64,000 nucleotides of DNA from Streptomyces tibetensis. GTDB taxonomy: Bacteria; Actinomycetota; Actinomycetes; Streptomycetales; Streptomycetaceae. The stretch covers positions 62,001-126,000 of the forward strand of contig NZ_SZVW01000010.1 of assembly GCF_007655005.1 (NCBI RefSeq). The letters run 5' to 3'. The stretch's first letter is position 1. Every line of letters begins with the position of its first letter. The position numbers were made by a program, and so were the translations under genes. The notes beneath the pieces are model-generated. The model saw nothing but the letters and a program-made list of their open reading frames with translations. It did not search any database and had not been told where the DNA came from. This document shows, piece after piece, positions 52,822 through 59,659 of the stretch.

Positions 52822-53256
52822 ATGACTGTCGTACCGGCACAGCAGTCCGGAGGCGGAGGCGGCAGCAGCGGTCTCTACGACGTGCTCGAACTCGTTCTGG
52901 ACAGGGGGCTCGTGATCGACGCGTTCGTCCGAGTGTCCCTGGTCGGCATCGAGATCCTCAAGATCGACGTACGCGTCGTCGTCGCCAGCGTCGACACCTA
53001 TCTGCGCTTCGCCGAGGCGTGCAACCGGCTCGACCTGGAGGCCGGGCCGCGCAAGGACCCGGGCCTGCCCGACCTGGTCGGGGAGATGACCGAGTCCGGT
53101 GCCCGCGGCAAGTCCAAGGGGGCGCTGTCCGGCGCCGCCGAGACCATATCCGACGCCTTCAAGCAGGCGCGTGACGAAGGCTCCGAGCGTCAGGGCGAGT
53201 CCCGTCCGCGCGCCCGTAAGAGCACGTCGTCCCGCCGGAAGGAGGAGCAGGAGTGA
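52822..53256 (+). CDS. gvpA: gas vesicle structural protein GvpA
   Basis: 144-aa main shell protein. The GvpA core is SSGLYDVLELVLDRGLVIDAFVRVSLVGIEILKIDVRVVVASVDTYLRFAEA, the usual helix-strand-strand-helix that forms vesicle ribs. A hydrophilic, Lys/Arg/Glu-rich extension of about 75 residues follows, so it is twice the length of cyanobacterial GvpA. GAGGAGG before the ATG suggests strong translation. It overlaps gvpF by four bases. Confidence 0.95.
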   Translation: MTVVPAQQSGGGGGSSGLYDVLELVLDRGLVIDAFVRVSLVGIEILKIDVRVVVASVDTYLRFAEACNRLDLEAGPRKDPGLPDLVGEMTESGARGKSKGALSGAAETISDAFKQARDEGSERQGESRPRARKSTSSRRKEEQE

Positions 53257-54026
53257 GCACCTACGTCTACGGCATCGCTGCGAGCTCGCACCCCGCCCTG
53301 CCCGAGGGCATGGGCGGCGTCGGCGACCCGCCCCGCGAGGTGCGCATCCTGCGGGAGGGTGACCTGGCGGCCGTCGTCAGTGAGGCGCCCGAGGGGCTGC
53401 GGCCCAAGCGCAAGGACCTGCTCGCCCACCAGAACGTGCTCAGCGAGGCCGGCGCGGCCGGCTGCGTGCTGCCCATGCGGTTCGGCAGCGTCGCCCCGGA
53501 CGACAACTCCATCACGGCGGTGCTCGCCGAGCGTGCCGAGCACTACAAGGAGCGGCTGCAGGCCCTGGACAACCGGGTCGAGTACAACGTCAAGGCCAAT
53601 CACGTCGAAGAGGCCGTCCTGCACCAGGTGATGGCCGAGAGCCCCGACATCCGCGGGCTCGCGGAGGCCAACCGGCAGGCGGGCGGCGGCAGTTACGACG
53701 ACAAGATCCGGCTCGGCGAGCTGGTCGCGGCAGCGGTCAAGGCCAAGGAGGCCGACGACGGCGCCGCGGTGCGGCGGGCCCTGGAGCCGGTCGCCGATGA
53801 CGTGAGCGAGGGCCCCGAGTCCACGGGCTGGCTGGCGAACGTGTCGTTCCTGGTGAACCGGGAGACGGCCGAGTCGTTCCTGGCCGCGGTCGAGCAGCTC
53901 CGCAAGGACATGCCGCACCTGGAGGTGCGGGTCAACGGACCGCTGCCGCCGTACAGCTTCGTCGAGCCCGGCCCGGCCGAGCCCGCGGGCACCGTGGTGA
54001 GTGGCACGGACACCGGAGCGGGGTGA
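53253..54026 (+). CDS. gvpF: gas vesicle protein GvpF
   Basis: 257-aa GvpL/GvpF-family protein. YVYGIA at the start, VLPMRFGSVAPDD in the middle and VRVNGPLPPYSFVE at the end are the family signatures. It is thought to act early in vesicle assembly next to GvpA. GTG start overlaps the gvpA stop. The window has a second, weaker relative, gvpL, further on. Confidence 0.95.
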   Translation: MSTYVYGIAASSHPALPEGMGGVGDPPREVRILREGDLAAVVSEAPEGLRPKRKDLLAHQNVLSEAGAAGCVLPMRFGSVAPDDNSITAVLAERAEHYKERLQALDNRVEYNVKANHVEEAVLHQVMAESPDIRGLAEANRQAGGGSYDDKIRLGELVAAAVKAKEADDGAAVRRALEPVADDVSEGPESTGWLANVSFLVNRETAESFLAAVEQLRKDMPHLEVRVNGPLPPYSFVEPGPAEPAGTVVSGTDTGAG

Positions 54027-54030
54027 CGAC

Positions 54031-54294
54031 GTGGGCCTGATCTCGGAGGTGCTGCTGCTGCCGTTCGCACCGGCACGCGGCAGCGCCTGGGCCATCAAGC
54101 AGGTCGTCCAGGAGGCCGAGCGGATCTACTACGACCCCGCCACGATACGGGCCGAACTGGGCCGACTGGAGGAGCAGCTGGAGGCCGGGGAGATCACGGA
54201 GGAGGAGTTCGACCGTCTTGAGGACGAGCTCCTCGACCGGTTGGAGATCGCTTCGCGCGGCAGCGCGGGAACAGGCAACGGGACAACACAATGA
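54031..54294 (+). CDS. gvpG: gas vesicle protein GvpG
   Basis: 87-aa protein. GLISEVLLLPFAPARGSAWAIKQVVQEAE is a hydrophobic start; a coiled coil follows (about 40-75) with LEEQLEAGEITEEEFDRLEDELLDRL. This is the usual GvpG layout; it works with GvpF/L in assembly. GTG 54031 is five bases after the gvpF stop. Its end overlaps gvpY by four bases. Confidence 0.93.
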   Translation: MGLISEVLLLPFAPARGSAWAIKQVVQEAERIYYDPATIRAELGRLEEQLEAGEITEEEFDRLEDELLDRLEIASRGSAGTGNGTTQ

Positions 54295-55070
54295 ACCGAA
54301 CGGGACTGGGTCTCGCGATAGGGGCCGGATATCTCCTGGGACGGACCAAGAAACTGAAGATGGCGATGGCCGTCGGTGGCCTGGTCGCCGGGAAGAAACT
54401 GAACCTGAGCCCGCGCATGGTCGCAGATCTGGTCCAGCAGCAGCTGCGGAACAACCCGCAGTTCAAGGAGATCGGCGACCAGCTGCGGCAGGATCTGCGC
54501 GGTGTCGGCAAGGCCGCTTCCGGTGCCATGGTCGAGCGGCAGATCGACGCCCTCGCCGACCGGCTGCACGGCCGGACCGCCAAGGTGCGTGACCAGCTGA
54601 CGGGCGTGGCGCCCGGCCAGGACGACGACGCCGAGGACGCCGAGTACGAGGACGAGGAACCCGAGGAGCCCGAGGACTCCGGACTCGGCGAGGAAGACGA
54701 GCCTGAGGACTCCGAAGCCGAGGAGGAAGAGGAGCCCGAGGAGGAAGAGGAGCCCGAAGCCTCCGACGAGGAAGAGGAAGAGGAAGAGGAAGAGGAGCCC
54801 GAGGCCTCCGACGAGGAAGAGGAGCCCGAGGCGAAGAAGGCTCCCGCCAAGAAGGCTCCCGCCGAGAAGGCGCCGGCGAAGAAGGCGGCGAAGAAGGCTC
54901 CCGCCAAGAAGGCTCCCGCCAAGAAGGCCCCTGCCAAGAAGGCTCCCGCGAAGAAGACGGCGGGCCGCAAGGCGGCGGCGAAGAAGACCACGCCCGCCAA
55001 GAAGGCGACCTCCGGGGGCCGGGGCGGTGGCGCCCGGTCCCGGCTGCAGAAGGGAGGCGGTGAGGAATGA
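54291..55070 (+). CDS. gvpY: GvpY, charge-segmented gas vesicle cluster protein
   Basis: 259-aa protein of the streptomycete gvp operon with unknown role. Residues 1-105 form a folded part that starts with a Gly-rich hydrophobic segment (GLGLAIGAGYLLGR) and then helices. Residues about 111-180 are almost only Glu, Asp, Pro and Ser; residues about 181-259 are Lys/Ala/Pro repeats (KKAPAKK), like the tails of histone H1 and streptomycete HupS. The two opposite charges could fold back or bind GvpZ or nucleic acid. Name given by operon position. Confidence 0.85.
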   Translation: MNRTGLGLAIGAGYLLGRTKKLKMAMAVGGLVAGKKLNLSPRMVADLVQQQLRNNPQFKEIGDQLRQDLRGVGKAASGAMVERQIDALADRLHGRTAKVRDQLTGVAPGQDDDAEDAEYEDEEPEEPEDSGLGEEDEPEDSEAEEEEEPEEEEEPEASDEEEEEEEEEEPEASDEEEEPEAKKAPAKKAPAEKAPAKKAAKKAPAKKAPAKKAPAKKAPAKKTAGRKAAAKKTTPAKKATSGGRGGGARSRLQKGGGEE

Positions 55071-56188
55071 GTGACACTCTCGGCTCGGCGAAGTCCGCCG
55101 CCAACGGAGGGACGAAGAACCCGCTCACAGACCTGGCTCACAGCGAGGCCGCCGACCGGCTGAAGGCCGAACTGCAGGAGTACCTCGCCGCTCAGGCCAC
55201 GCGCGTGCTGACCGGCGTGGGCCACAAGCTCGGCGAGACCACCGGCAAGCTGAACGACATCGCCGAGGGCAACAGCCCCGGCTTCGCCAAGCTCGCCCTC
55301 GAAGGCGGCCGCAAGATCGCCGAGGGCAAGGGGCCGCTGCGCGCCGCACTGGAGACCGGCGGCTCGCAGCTCAAGGACAAGGTCACAGGCGCCTTCAAGG
55401 GCCTCGCCGGCAAGGGCAAAGGCAAGGGCAAGGGCCGTTCCGGCAACAAGCCCACCGTCATCATCGAGCACATCGATGTCGGCGTACCGCTGCGCACGGC
55501 GTACGACCAGTGGACCCAGTACCAGGACTTCAGCACCTTCGCGAAAGGCGTCAAGGCCGCGAGCAAGTCCGATGACACCACCTCCGACTGGCAGTTGAAG
55601 GTCTGGTGGTCCAACCGCAGCTGGAAGGCGACCACGACCGAACAGGTCCCCGACGACCGCATCGCCTGGACCTCCGAGGGCGCCAAGGGCACCACGAAGG
55701 GCGTCGTCTCCTTTCACCAGCTCACCGACAACCTCACCCGCGTGCTGCTCGTCATCGAGTACTACCCCTCCGGCTTCTTCGAGAAGACCGGCAACATTTG
55801 GCGCTCCCAGGGCCGCAGGGCCCGGCTCGACCTCAAGAACTTCGTCCGCTTCATCACGATCAAGGGCGAGGCGGAGGACGGCTGGCGCGGTGAGATCCGC
55901 GACGGCGAGGTCGTCCGCAGCCACGAGGACGCCGTCGCCGAGGAGGAGTCGGAGTCCGAGGAGGAGAGCCCCGAGGGCGAGGAGCCCGAGGACGAGTACG
56001 ACGAGGAGGAGACGGACGAGGAGGGCGAAGAGGAGCCCGAGGGTGAGGCCGAGGACGACTCCGAGGCCGAGTACGACGAGGAGGCCGGGGAAGAAGAGCC
56101 CGAGGGCGAGGAGGAGCCCGAGGCTGAGTACGAGGACGACGAGTACGAGGACGAGGACGAGGAAGTCGAGGCGGGGAGCCGGCGATGA
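55067..56188 (+). CDS. gvpZ: GvpZ, SRPBCC-domain gas vesicle cluster protein
   Basis: 373-aa protein. Residues 1-110 are helical; a short Gly-Lys stretch (GKGKGKGKGR) leads to an SRPBCC domain (about 130-275: VIIEHIDVGVPLRTAYDQWTQ ... RVLLVIEYYPSGFF). The last 90 residues are strongly acidic (Glu/Asp), mirroring the acidic block of GvpY. It overlaps gvpY and gvpJ by four bases each. SRPBCC domains bind lipids or other hydrophobic ligands; the ligand here is unknown. Confidence 0.87.
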   Translation: MSDTLGSAKSAANGGTKNPLTDLAHSEAADRLKAELQEYLAAQATRVLTGVGHKLGETTGKLNDIAEGNSPGFAKLALEGGRKIAEGKGPLRAALETGGSQLKDKVTGAFKGLAGKGKGKGKGRSGNKPTVIIEHIDVGVPLRTAYDQWTQYQDFSTFAKGVKAASKSDDTTSDWQLKVWWSNRSWKATTTEQVPDDRIAWTSEGAKGTTKGVVSFHQLTDNLTRVLLVIEYYPSGFFEKTGNIWRSQGRRARLDLKNFVRFITIKGEAEDGWRGEIRDGEVVRSHEDAVAEEESESEEESPEGEEPEDEYDEEETDEEGEEEPEGEAEDDSEAEYDEEAGEEEPEGEEEPEAEYEDDEYEDEDEEVEAGSRR

Positions 56189-56523
56189 CGACGCCCAGCA
56201 GGATGCCCGAGCCCTACGGTCAGGGAAGCAGTGCCAACCTCGCCGACATCCTCGAACGGGTGCTGGACAAGGGCATCGTCATTGCGGGCGACATCCGGAT
56301 CAATCTGCTCGACATCGAACTCCTCACCATCAAACTGCGGTTGATCGTCGCTTCGGTCGACAAGGCGAAGGAGATGGGCATCGACTGGTGGGAGACCGAC
56401 CCGGCCCTGAGCTCACGGGCCCGTCGTGACGAACTGGCCCGTGAGAACGCCGAGTTGCGCGAGAGGCTGGCCCGGCTGGAGGAACTGGAGCCCGGCCGCG
56501 CGGAGAAGAAGGAGGCACCGTGA
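56185..56523 (+). CDS. gvpJ: gas vesicle protein GvpJ
   Basis: 112-aa GvpA-like protein. NLADILERVLDKGIVIAGDIRINLLDIELLTIKLRLIVASVDKAKEMG is the GvpA/J fold; the C-terminus (about 78-112) is a coiled coil with RRDELARENAELRERLARLEE. GvpJ is a minor shell part thought to sit at vesicle tips. It overlaps both neighbours by four bases. Confidence 0.93.
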   Translation: MTTPSRMPEPYGQGSSANLADILERVLDKGIVIAGDIRINLLDIELLTIKLRLIVASVDKAKEMGIDWWETDPALSSRARRDELARENAELRERLARLEELEPGRAEKKEAP

Positions 56524-57275
56524 CCGGACTGCGGTACGTCTACGCCGTCTGCCGCCCCTTCGGCACACCCCTCCAGGCCCAGCTGACCGGGGTCGCGGGT
56601 GATCCACCCAGAGCACTGACTCACCACGGCTTGGTGGCCGTGGTGAGCCACGTGCCGGAGCGGGACTTCGCCGAGGAGCCGCTCCGGCGCCATCTGGAGG
56701 ACCTGGACTGGCTCACCGAAACAGCCCGGGCCCACCAGGGCGTCATCGACGCGCTCACCACCGTCACCACCCCGCTGCCGCTGCGTCTCGGCACCGTCTT
56801 CCACGACGACAGCGGTGTGCGGATGATGATGGAGGCCCGCGAGGAGGACTTCCGGGGCACCCTGGACCGGCTGGAAGGCCGGGTCGAGTGGGGCGTCAAG
56901 GTCTACGCCGAGTCCGAACCGCAGGAGAGCGCCCGGCCCCCGCAGAAGGCGGCGTCGGGTCGCGACTACCTGCGACAGCGGCGTATGCAGACCAGGTCCC
57001 ACGAGGAAATGTGGCAGAAGGCCGAGACTTTCTCGACCAGGTTGCACGAGGAGCTTTCCGCATTTGCGGAGGATTCCCGGATGCATCCCCCGCAGAACCC
57101 CGCGCTTTCCAAGGCGACCGGGCGGAACGTACTGAACGCCGCCTATCTCGTTCCGCGTGCGCATTCCGAGGAATTCGTGGAACTGGTGGACCGCACGAAG
57201 GGGGAGGTGCCCGGAATGCGCATCGAACTCACCGGCCCCTGGGCGGCCTATTCGTTCGCCGGGGAGGCCACATGA
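56520..57275 (+). CDS. gvpL: GvpL/GvpF-family gas vesicle protein
   Basis: 251-aa GvpL/F-family protein. YVYAVCRPFG at the start, LPLRLGTVFHDD in the middle, and RIELTGPWAAYSF at the end. About 160-205 is a longer helical insertion. GTG start overlaps gvpJ by four bases. Its stop is overlapped by a seven-codon reading frame that leads to gvpS. Confidence 0.94.
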   Translation: MTGLRYVYAVCRPFGTPLQAQLTGVAGDPPRALTHHGLVAVVSHVPERDFAEEPLRRHLEDLDWLTETARAHQGVIDALTTVTTPLPLRLGTVFHDDSGVRMMMEAREEDFRGTLDRLEGRVEWGVKVYAESEPQESARPPQKAASGRDYLRQRRMQTRSHEEMWQKAETFSTRLHEELSAFAEDSRMHPPQNPALSKATGRNVLNAAYLVPRAHSEEFVELVDRTKGEVPGMRIELTGPWAAYSFAGEAT

Positions 57276-57295
57276 ACGACGGGAAGAATCCGTGA
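57272..57295 (+). other. seven-codon mini-cistron between gvpL and gvpS
   Basis: ATG overlaps the gvpL stop (ATGA), the frame reads M-N-D-G-K-N-P, and its TGA overlaps the gvpS GTG (GTGA). It contains the GGGAAG that could serve gvpS as a ribosome site. A peptide role is unlikely; it may pass terminating ribosomes from gvpL to gvpS. Confidence 0.55.
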
Positions 57296-57480
57296 CCGTA
57301 GTGGAACGCCGTGAGGTCGCCCTCGTGGACCTGCTCGACCGGCTGCTGGCCGGCGGCGTCGTGATCACGGGGGACATCACCCTGCGCATCGCCGACGTCG
57401 ACCTCGTGCGGATCGACCTCAACGCGCTCATCAGCTCGGTGAACGCCCAGGTGCCCTCACCGTTCGAGGAGTTGCTGTGA
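57292..57480 (+). CDS. gvpS: gas vesicle protein GvpS
   Basis: 62-aa short GvpA-like protein: VALVDLLDRLLAGGVVITGDITLRIADVDLVRIDLNALISSV. It is little more than the GvpA core, with no tail. As with GvpJ, it probably is a minor shell part. GTG 57292 is chosen by the overlap with the mini-cistron; GTG 57301 is also possible. Its stop overlaps gvpK by four bases. Confidence 0.9.
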   Translation: MTVVERREVALVDLLDRLLAGGVVITGDITLRIADVDLVRIDLNALISSVNAQVPSPFEELL

Positions 57481-57782
57481 CCAGCCCCGACGACCAGCCC
57501 CGGCCGCGCCGCAAGCACATGGATCTGGAGCCCGACACGGTCGAGCGCGACCTGGTCAAACTCGTGCTGACGGTGGTGGAGCTGCTGCGCCAGCTCATGG
57601 AGCGCCAGGCGCTGCGCCGGTTCGACGTGGGGGACCTGAGCGAGGAGCAGGAGGAGCGGATCGGGCTCACGCTCATGCTGCTCGACGAGCGCATGACGGA
57701 ACTGCGCGAGCGCTACGGACTGCGGCCCGAGGACCTCAATCTGGACCTCGGGCCGCTCGGACCGCTGCTTCCGCGGGACTGA
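57477..57782 (+). CDS. gvpK: gas vesicle protein GvpK
   Basis: 101-aa protein. MDLEPDTVERDLVKLVLTVVELLRQLMERQALRRF and LGLTLMLLDERMTELRE-type helices followed by GLRPEDLNLDLGPLGPLL are GvpK signatures. It is likely a regulator or minor part of vesicle assembly. Last gene of the operon gvpOAFGYZJLSK; a 15-bp stem follows 11 bases later. Confidence 0.94.
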   Translation: MTSPDDQPRPRRKHMDLEPDTVERDLVKLVLTVVELLRQLMERQALRRFDVGDLSEEQEERIGLTLMLLDERMTELRERYGLRPEDLNLDLGPLGPLLPRD

Positions 57783-57793
57783 GTCCCGCTCAT

Positions 57794-57831
57794 CCCTCTT
57801 CCCGGGCCCTGACCCAGGCCCGGGAAGAGGG
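57794..57831. terminator. bidirectional terminator after gvpK
   Basis: A perfect 15-base-pair stem (57794-57808 with 57817-57831) with an eight-base loop lies between convergent gvpK and the small hydrophobic-protein gene. It has no T run on the plus strand. By position it should stop transcription from both sides. Confidence 0.85.
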
Positions 57832-57839
57832 GTGCTCAT

Positions 57840-58010
57840 TCACCACTTGTACCAACGGCCCCTGCCGCCGGCTGCCGACGTACCGCGGACGAAGAATCCC
57901 AGGAGCCACAGGACGAGAACCGCGAGTGCGATCCACCAGAGAATCTTTACTGCAAATCCGGCACCGAACAGAACCAAAGCCAGAAGCAGTACCAGCAGGA
58001 TGGGAACCAT
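57840..58010 (-). CDS. small hydrophobic membrane protein (lmo0937-like)
   Basis: 56 aa, below usual gene-finding limits: MVPILLVLLLALVLFGAG, then AVKILWWIALAVLVLWLLGF, then a short basic end with GRGRWYKW. This gives two membrane segments. AGGAGG lies seven bases before the ATG, which makes it convincing. Similar hydrophobic proteins are frequent in Streptomyces and Gram-positive bacteria and are often stress-induced; function unknown. It is 42 bases downstream of a methyltransferase on the same strand. Confidence 0.85.
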   Translation of the reverse strand: MVPILLVLLLALVLFGAGFAVKILWWIALAVLVLWLLGFFVRGTSAAGGRGRWYKW

Positions 58011-58052
58011 AATTCGAACCTCCTGCTTTCAGGGTGTCCCCGAAACGGTGTT

Positions 58053-58874
58053 TCAGGCTTCCTTCCGGCAGAGAATTTCTCCGTGCAGCACGCTGAACCA
58101 CCCGTCCTCCCGCGTGCCCCACTCCCGCCAGGCCCCGGCCACCGCCCGCAGTTCCCCGTCGTCGGCGTGCCCGCCCAGCCGGGCCCGGTCCGCGTACGCC
58201 GACGCCAGCGTGCGGTCCGCCCACAGCCCGCTCCACCAGGCCCGCTCCTCGGGCGTGGCGAACGTCCAGGTGCCGGAGGTCGCCGTGATGTCCGTGAAGC
58301 CGGCTTGCTGCGCCCAGGCCTTCAGCCGGCGTCCGGCGTCCGGCTCGCCGCCGTTGGCCCGGGCGACCCGGCGGTAGAGGTCCAGCCAGTCGTCGAGCCC
58401 CTCAGAGGCCGGGTACCAGGTCATGGCCGCGTAGTCGGCGTCCCGCACGGCGACGAACCCGCCGGGCCTGACGACCCGCTTCATCTCGCGCAGCGCCCGC
58501 ACCGGGTCGCCCACGTGCTGGAGCACCTGGTGGGCGTGGACCACGCAGAACGTGTCGTCCGGGTATTGCAGTGCGTGGACGTCGGCGACCGCGAAGTCGA
58601 TGTTGGCAAGGCCCCGCCCGGCCGCCGTGGCGCGTGCCCGGTCCAGGATCTCCGGCACCCGGTCGACGCCGGTGACACACCCGTCGGGCACGAGCTCCGC
58701 CAGGTCGGCGGTGATCGTGCCCGGCCCGCAGCCGATGTCCAGGATCTTCATGTGGGGCCTGAGCGAAGGCACCAGGTACGCGGCCGAGTTGGCGGCGGTC
58801 CGCCAGGTGTGCGAGCGCAGTACGGATTCGTGGTGCCCGTGGGTGTAGACGGCGGTGTCCCGGGGTTCCGGCAT
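58053..58874 (-). CDS. UbiE-like SAM-dependent methyltransferase
   Basis: 273-aa enzyme. The SAM site is ILDIGCGPGTITADLAELV, followed by VTGVDRVPEILDRA and the acidic DVHALQYPDDTF; VHAHQVLQHVGDPVRALREMKRVVRPGGFVAV is typical. The start region VYTHGHHESVLRSHTWRTA is well known from this subfamily. ATG 58874 is preferred. Acceptor unknown. A perfect 8-3-8 palindrome is 87 bases upstream. Confidence 0.92.
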   Translation of the reverse strand: MPEPRDTAVYTHGHHESVLRSHTWRTAANSAAYLVPSLRPHMKILDIGCGPGTITADLAELVPDGCVTGVDRVPEILDRARATAAGRGLANIDFAVADVHALQYPDDTFCVVHAHQVLQHVGDPVRALREMKRVVRPGGFVAVRDADYAAMTWYPASEGLDDWLDLYRRVARANGGEPDAGRRLKAWAQQAGFTDITATSGTWTFATPEERAWWSGLWADRTLASAYADRARLGGHADDGELRAVAGAWREWGTREDGWFSVLHGEILCRKEA

Positions 58875-58960
58875 GGCGGATCCCACCCCTTCCGGTCGGG
58901 TCGGCAGGAGATCACCGTACGCGGGGGAGCCGCATTGTGAGACCCGCATCCTGCCATATG

Positions 58961-58979
58961 GACTGACGAAGCGTCAGTC
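58961..58979. promoter_or_regulatory. perfect 8-3-8 palindrome between methyltransferase and MOSC genes
   Basis: GACTGACG-AAG-CGTCAGTC is a fully symmetric 19-base dyad in the divergent region between the methyltransferase (87 bases) and the MOSC gene (79 bases). TGACG-N3-CGTCA is a form used by many TetR-type regulators. No regulator gene is adjacent. Confidence 0.55.
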
Positions 58980-59057
58980 GCAAGAAGCTGGACACACCGG
59001 TGCCCACGGGGCAGGCTCGGGACTGATCACCATCGGCGACACAGGGGGAACCGAGAG

Positions 59058-59597
59058 ATGAACGCGCACGTCACGGCCGTCAGCAGCAACGGGGAGTACT
59101 CCTTCACCAAGCCGAACCGGGAGAGCATCACGCTGCTCACGGGCCTCGGGGTGGAGGGGGACGTGCACGCCGGGGTGACGGTCAAGCACCGCTCACGCGT
59201 CGCGCAGGACCCCACCCAGCCGAACCTGCGCCAGGTCCACCTCATGCACGAGGAGCTCTTCGCCGAGGTCGGCGAGGACGGGTTCGAGGTGGCGCCCGGC
59301 GAACTCGGAGAGAACATCACCACCCGGGGCATCGACCTGCTCGGACTGCCGACGGGCACCCTGCTGCGCCTCGGCGACGCGGTCCTCGAGGTCACCGGGC
59401 TGCGCAACCCCTGCGTGCAGATCGATCATTTCCAGGACGGGCTGCTCAAGCAGGTCGTCGGGCGCGACGAGGCGGGGAACCTCGTGCGCAAGGCGGGGAT
59501 CATGAGCGTGGTGCGGGAAGGGGGAGTGGTGCGCCCCGGTGACCCGATCGAGGTGGAGCTTCCGAGCGAGCCGCACCGGCCGCTGGAACGGGTCTGA
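59058..59597 (+). CDS. MOSC-domain protein
   Basis: 179-aa protein of the YiiM/MOSC family, sulphur-carrier domain related to molybdenum cofactor sulfurases. GLGVEGDVHAGVTVKHRSR holds the G-D-x-H motif, LGENITTRGIDLLGLP and the conserved Cys in LRNPCVQID, a residue needed to carry sulphur or sulfide. MOSC proteins may act in molybdoenzyme-dependent reduction of N-hydroxylated compounds. It is divergent from the methyltransferase. Confidence 0.92.
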   Translation: MNAHVTAVSSNGEYSFTKPNRESITLLTGLGVEGDVHAGVTVKHRSRVAQDPTQPNLRQVHLMHEELFAEVGEDGFEVAPGELGENITTRGIDLLGLPTGTLLRLGDAVLEVTGLRNPCVQIDHFQDGLLKQVVGRDEAGNLVRKAGIMSVVREGGVVRPGDPIEVELPSEPHRPLERV

Positions 59598-59659
59598 CCG
59601 GCACCTCGGCGCCGAAACCCGTTTGCCCCCAAGGCCCCGGCCCGCCCAGAATCGCGCCC

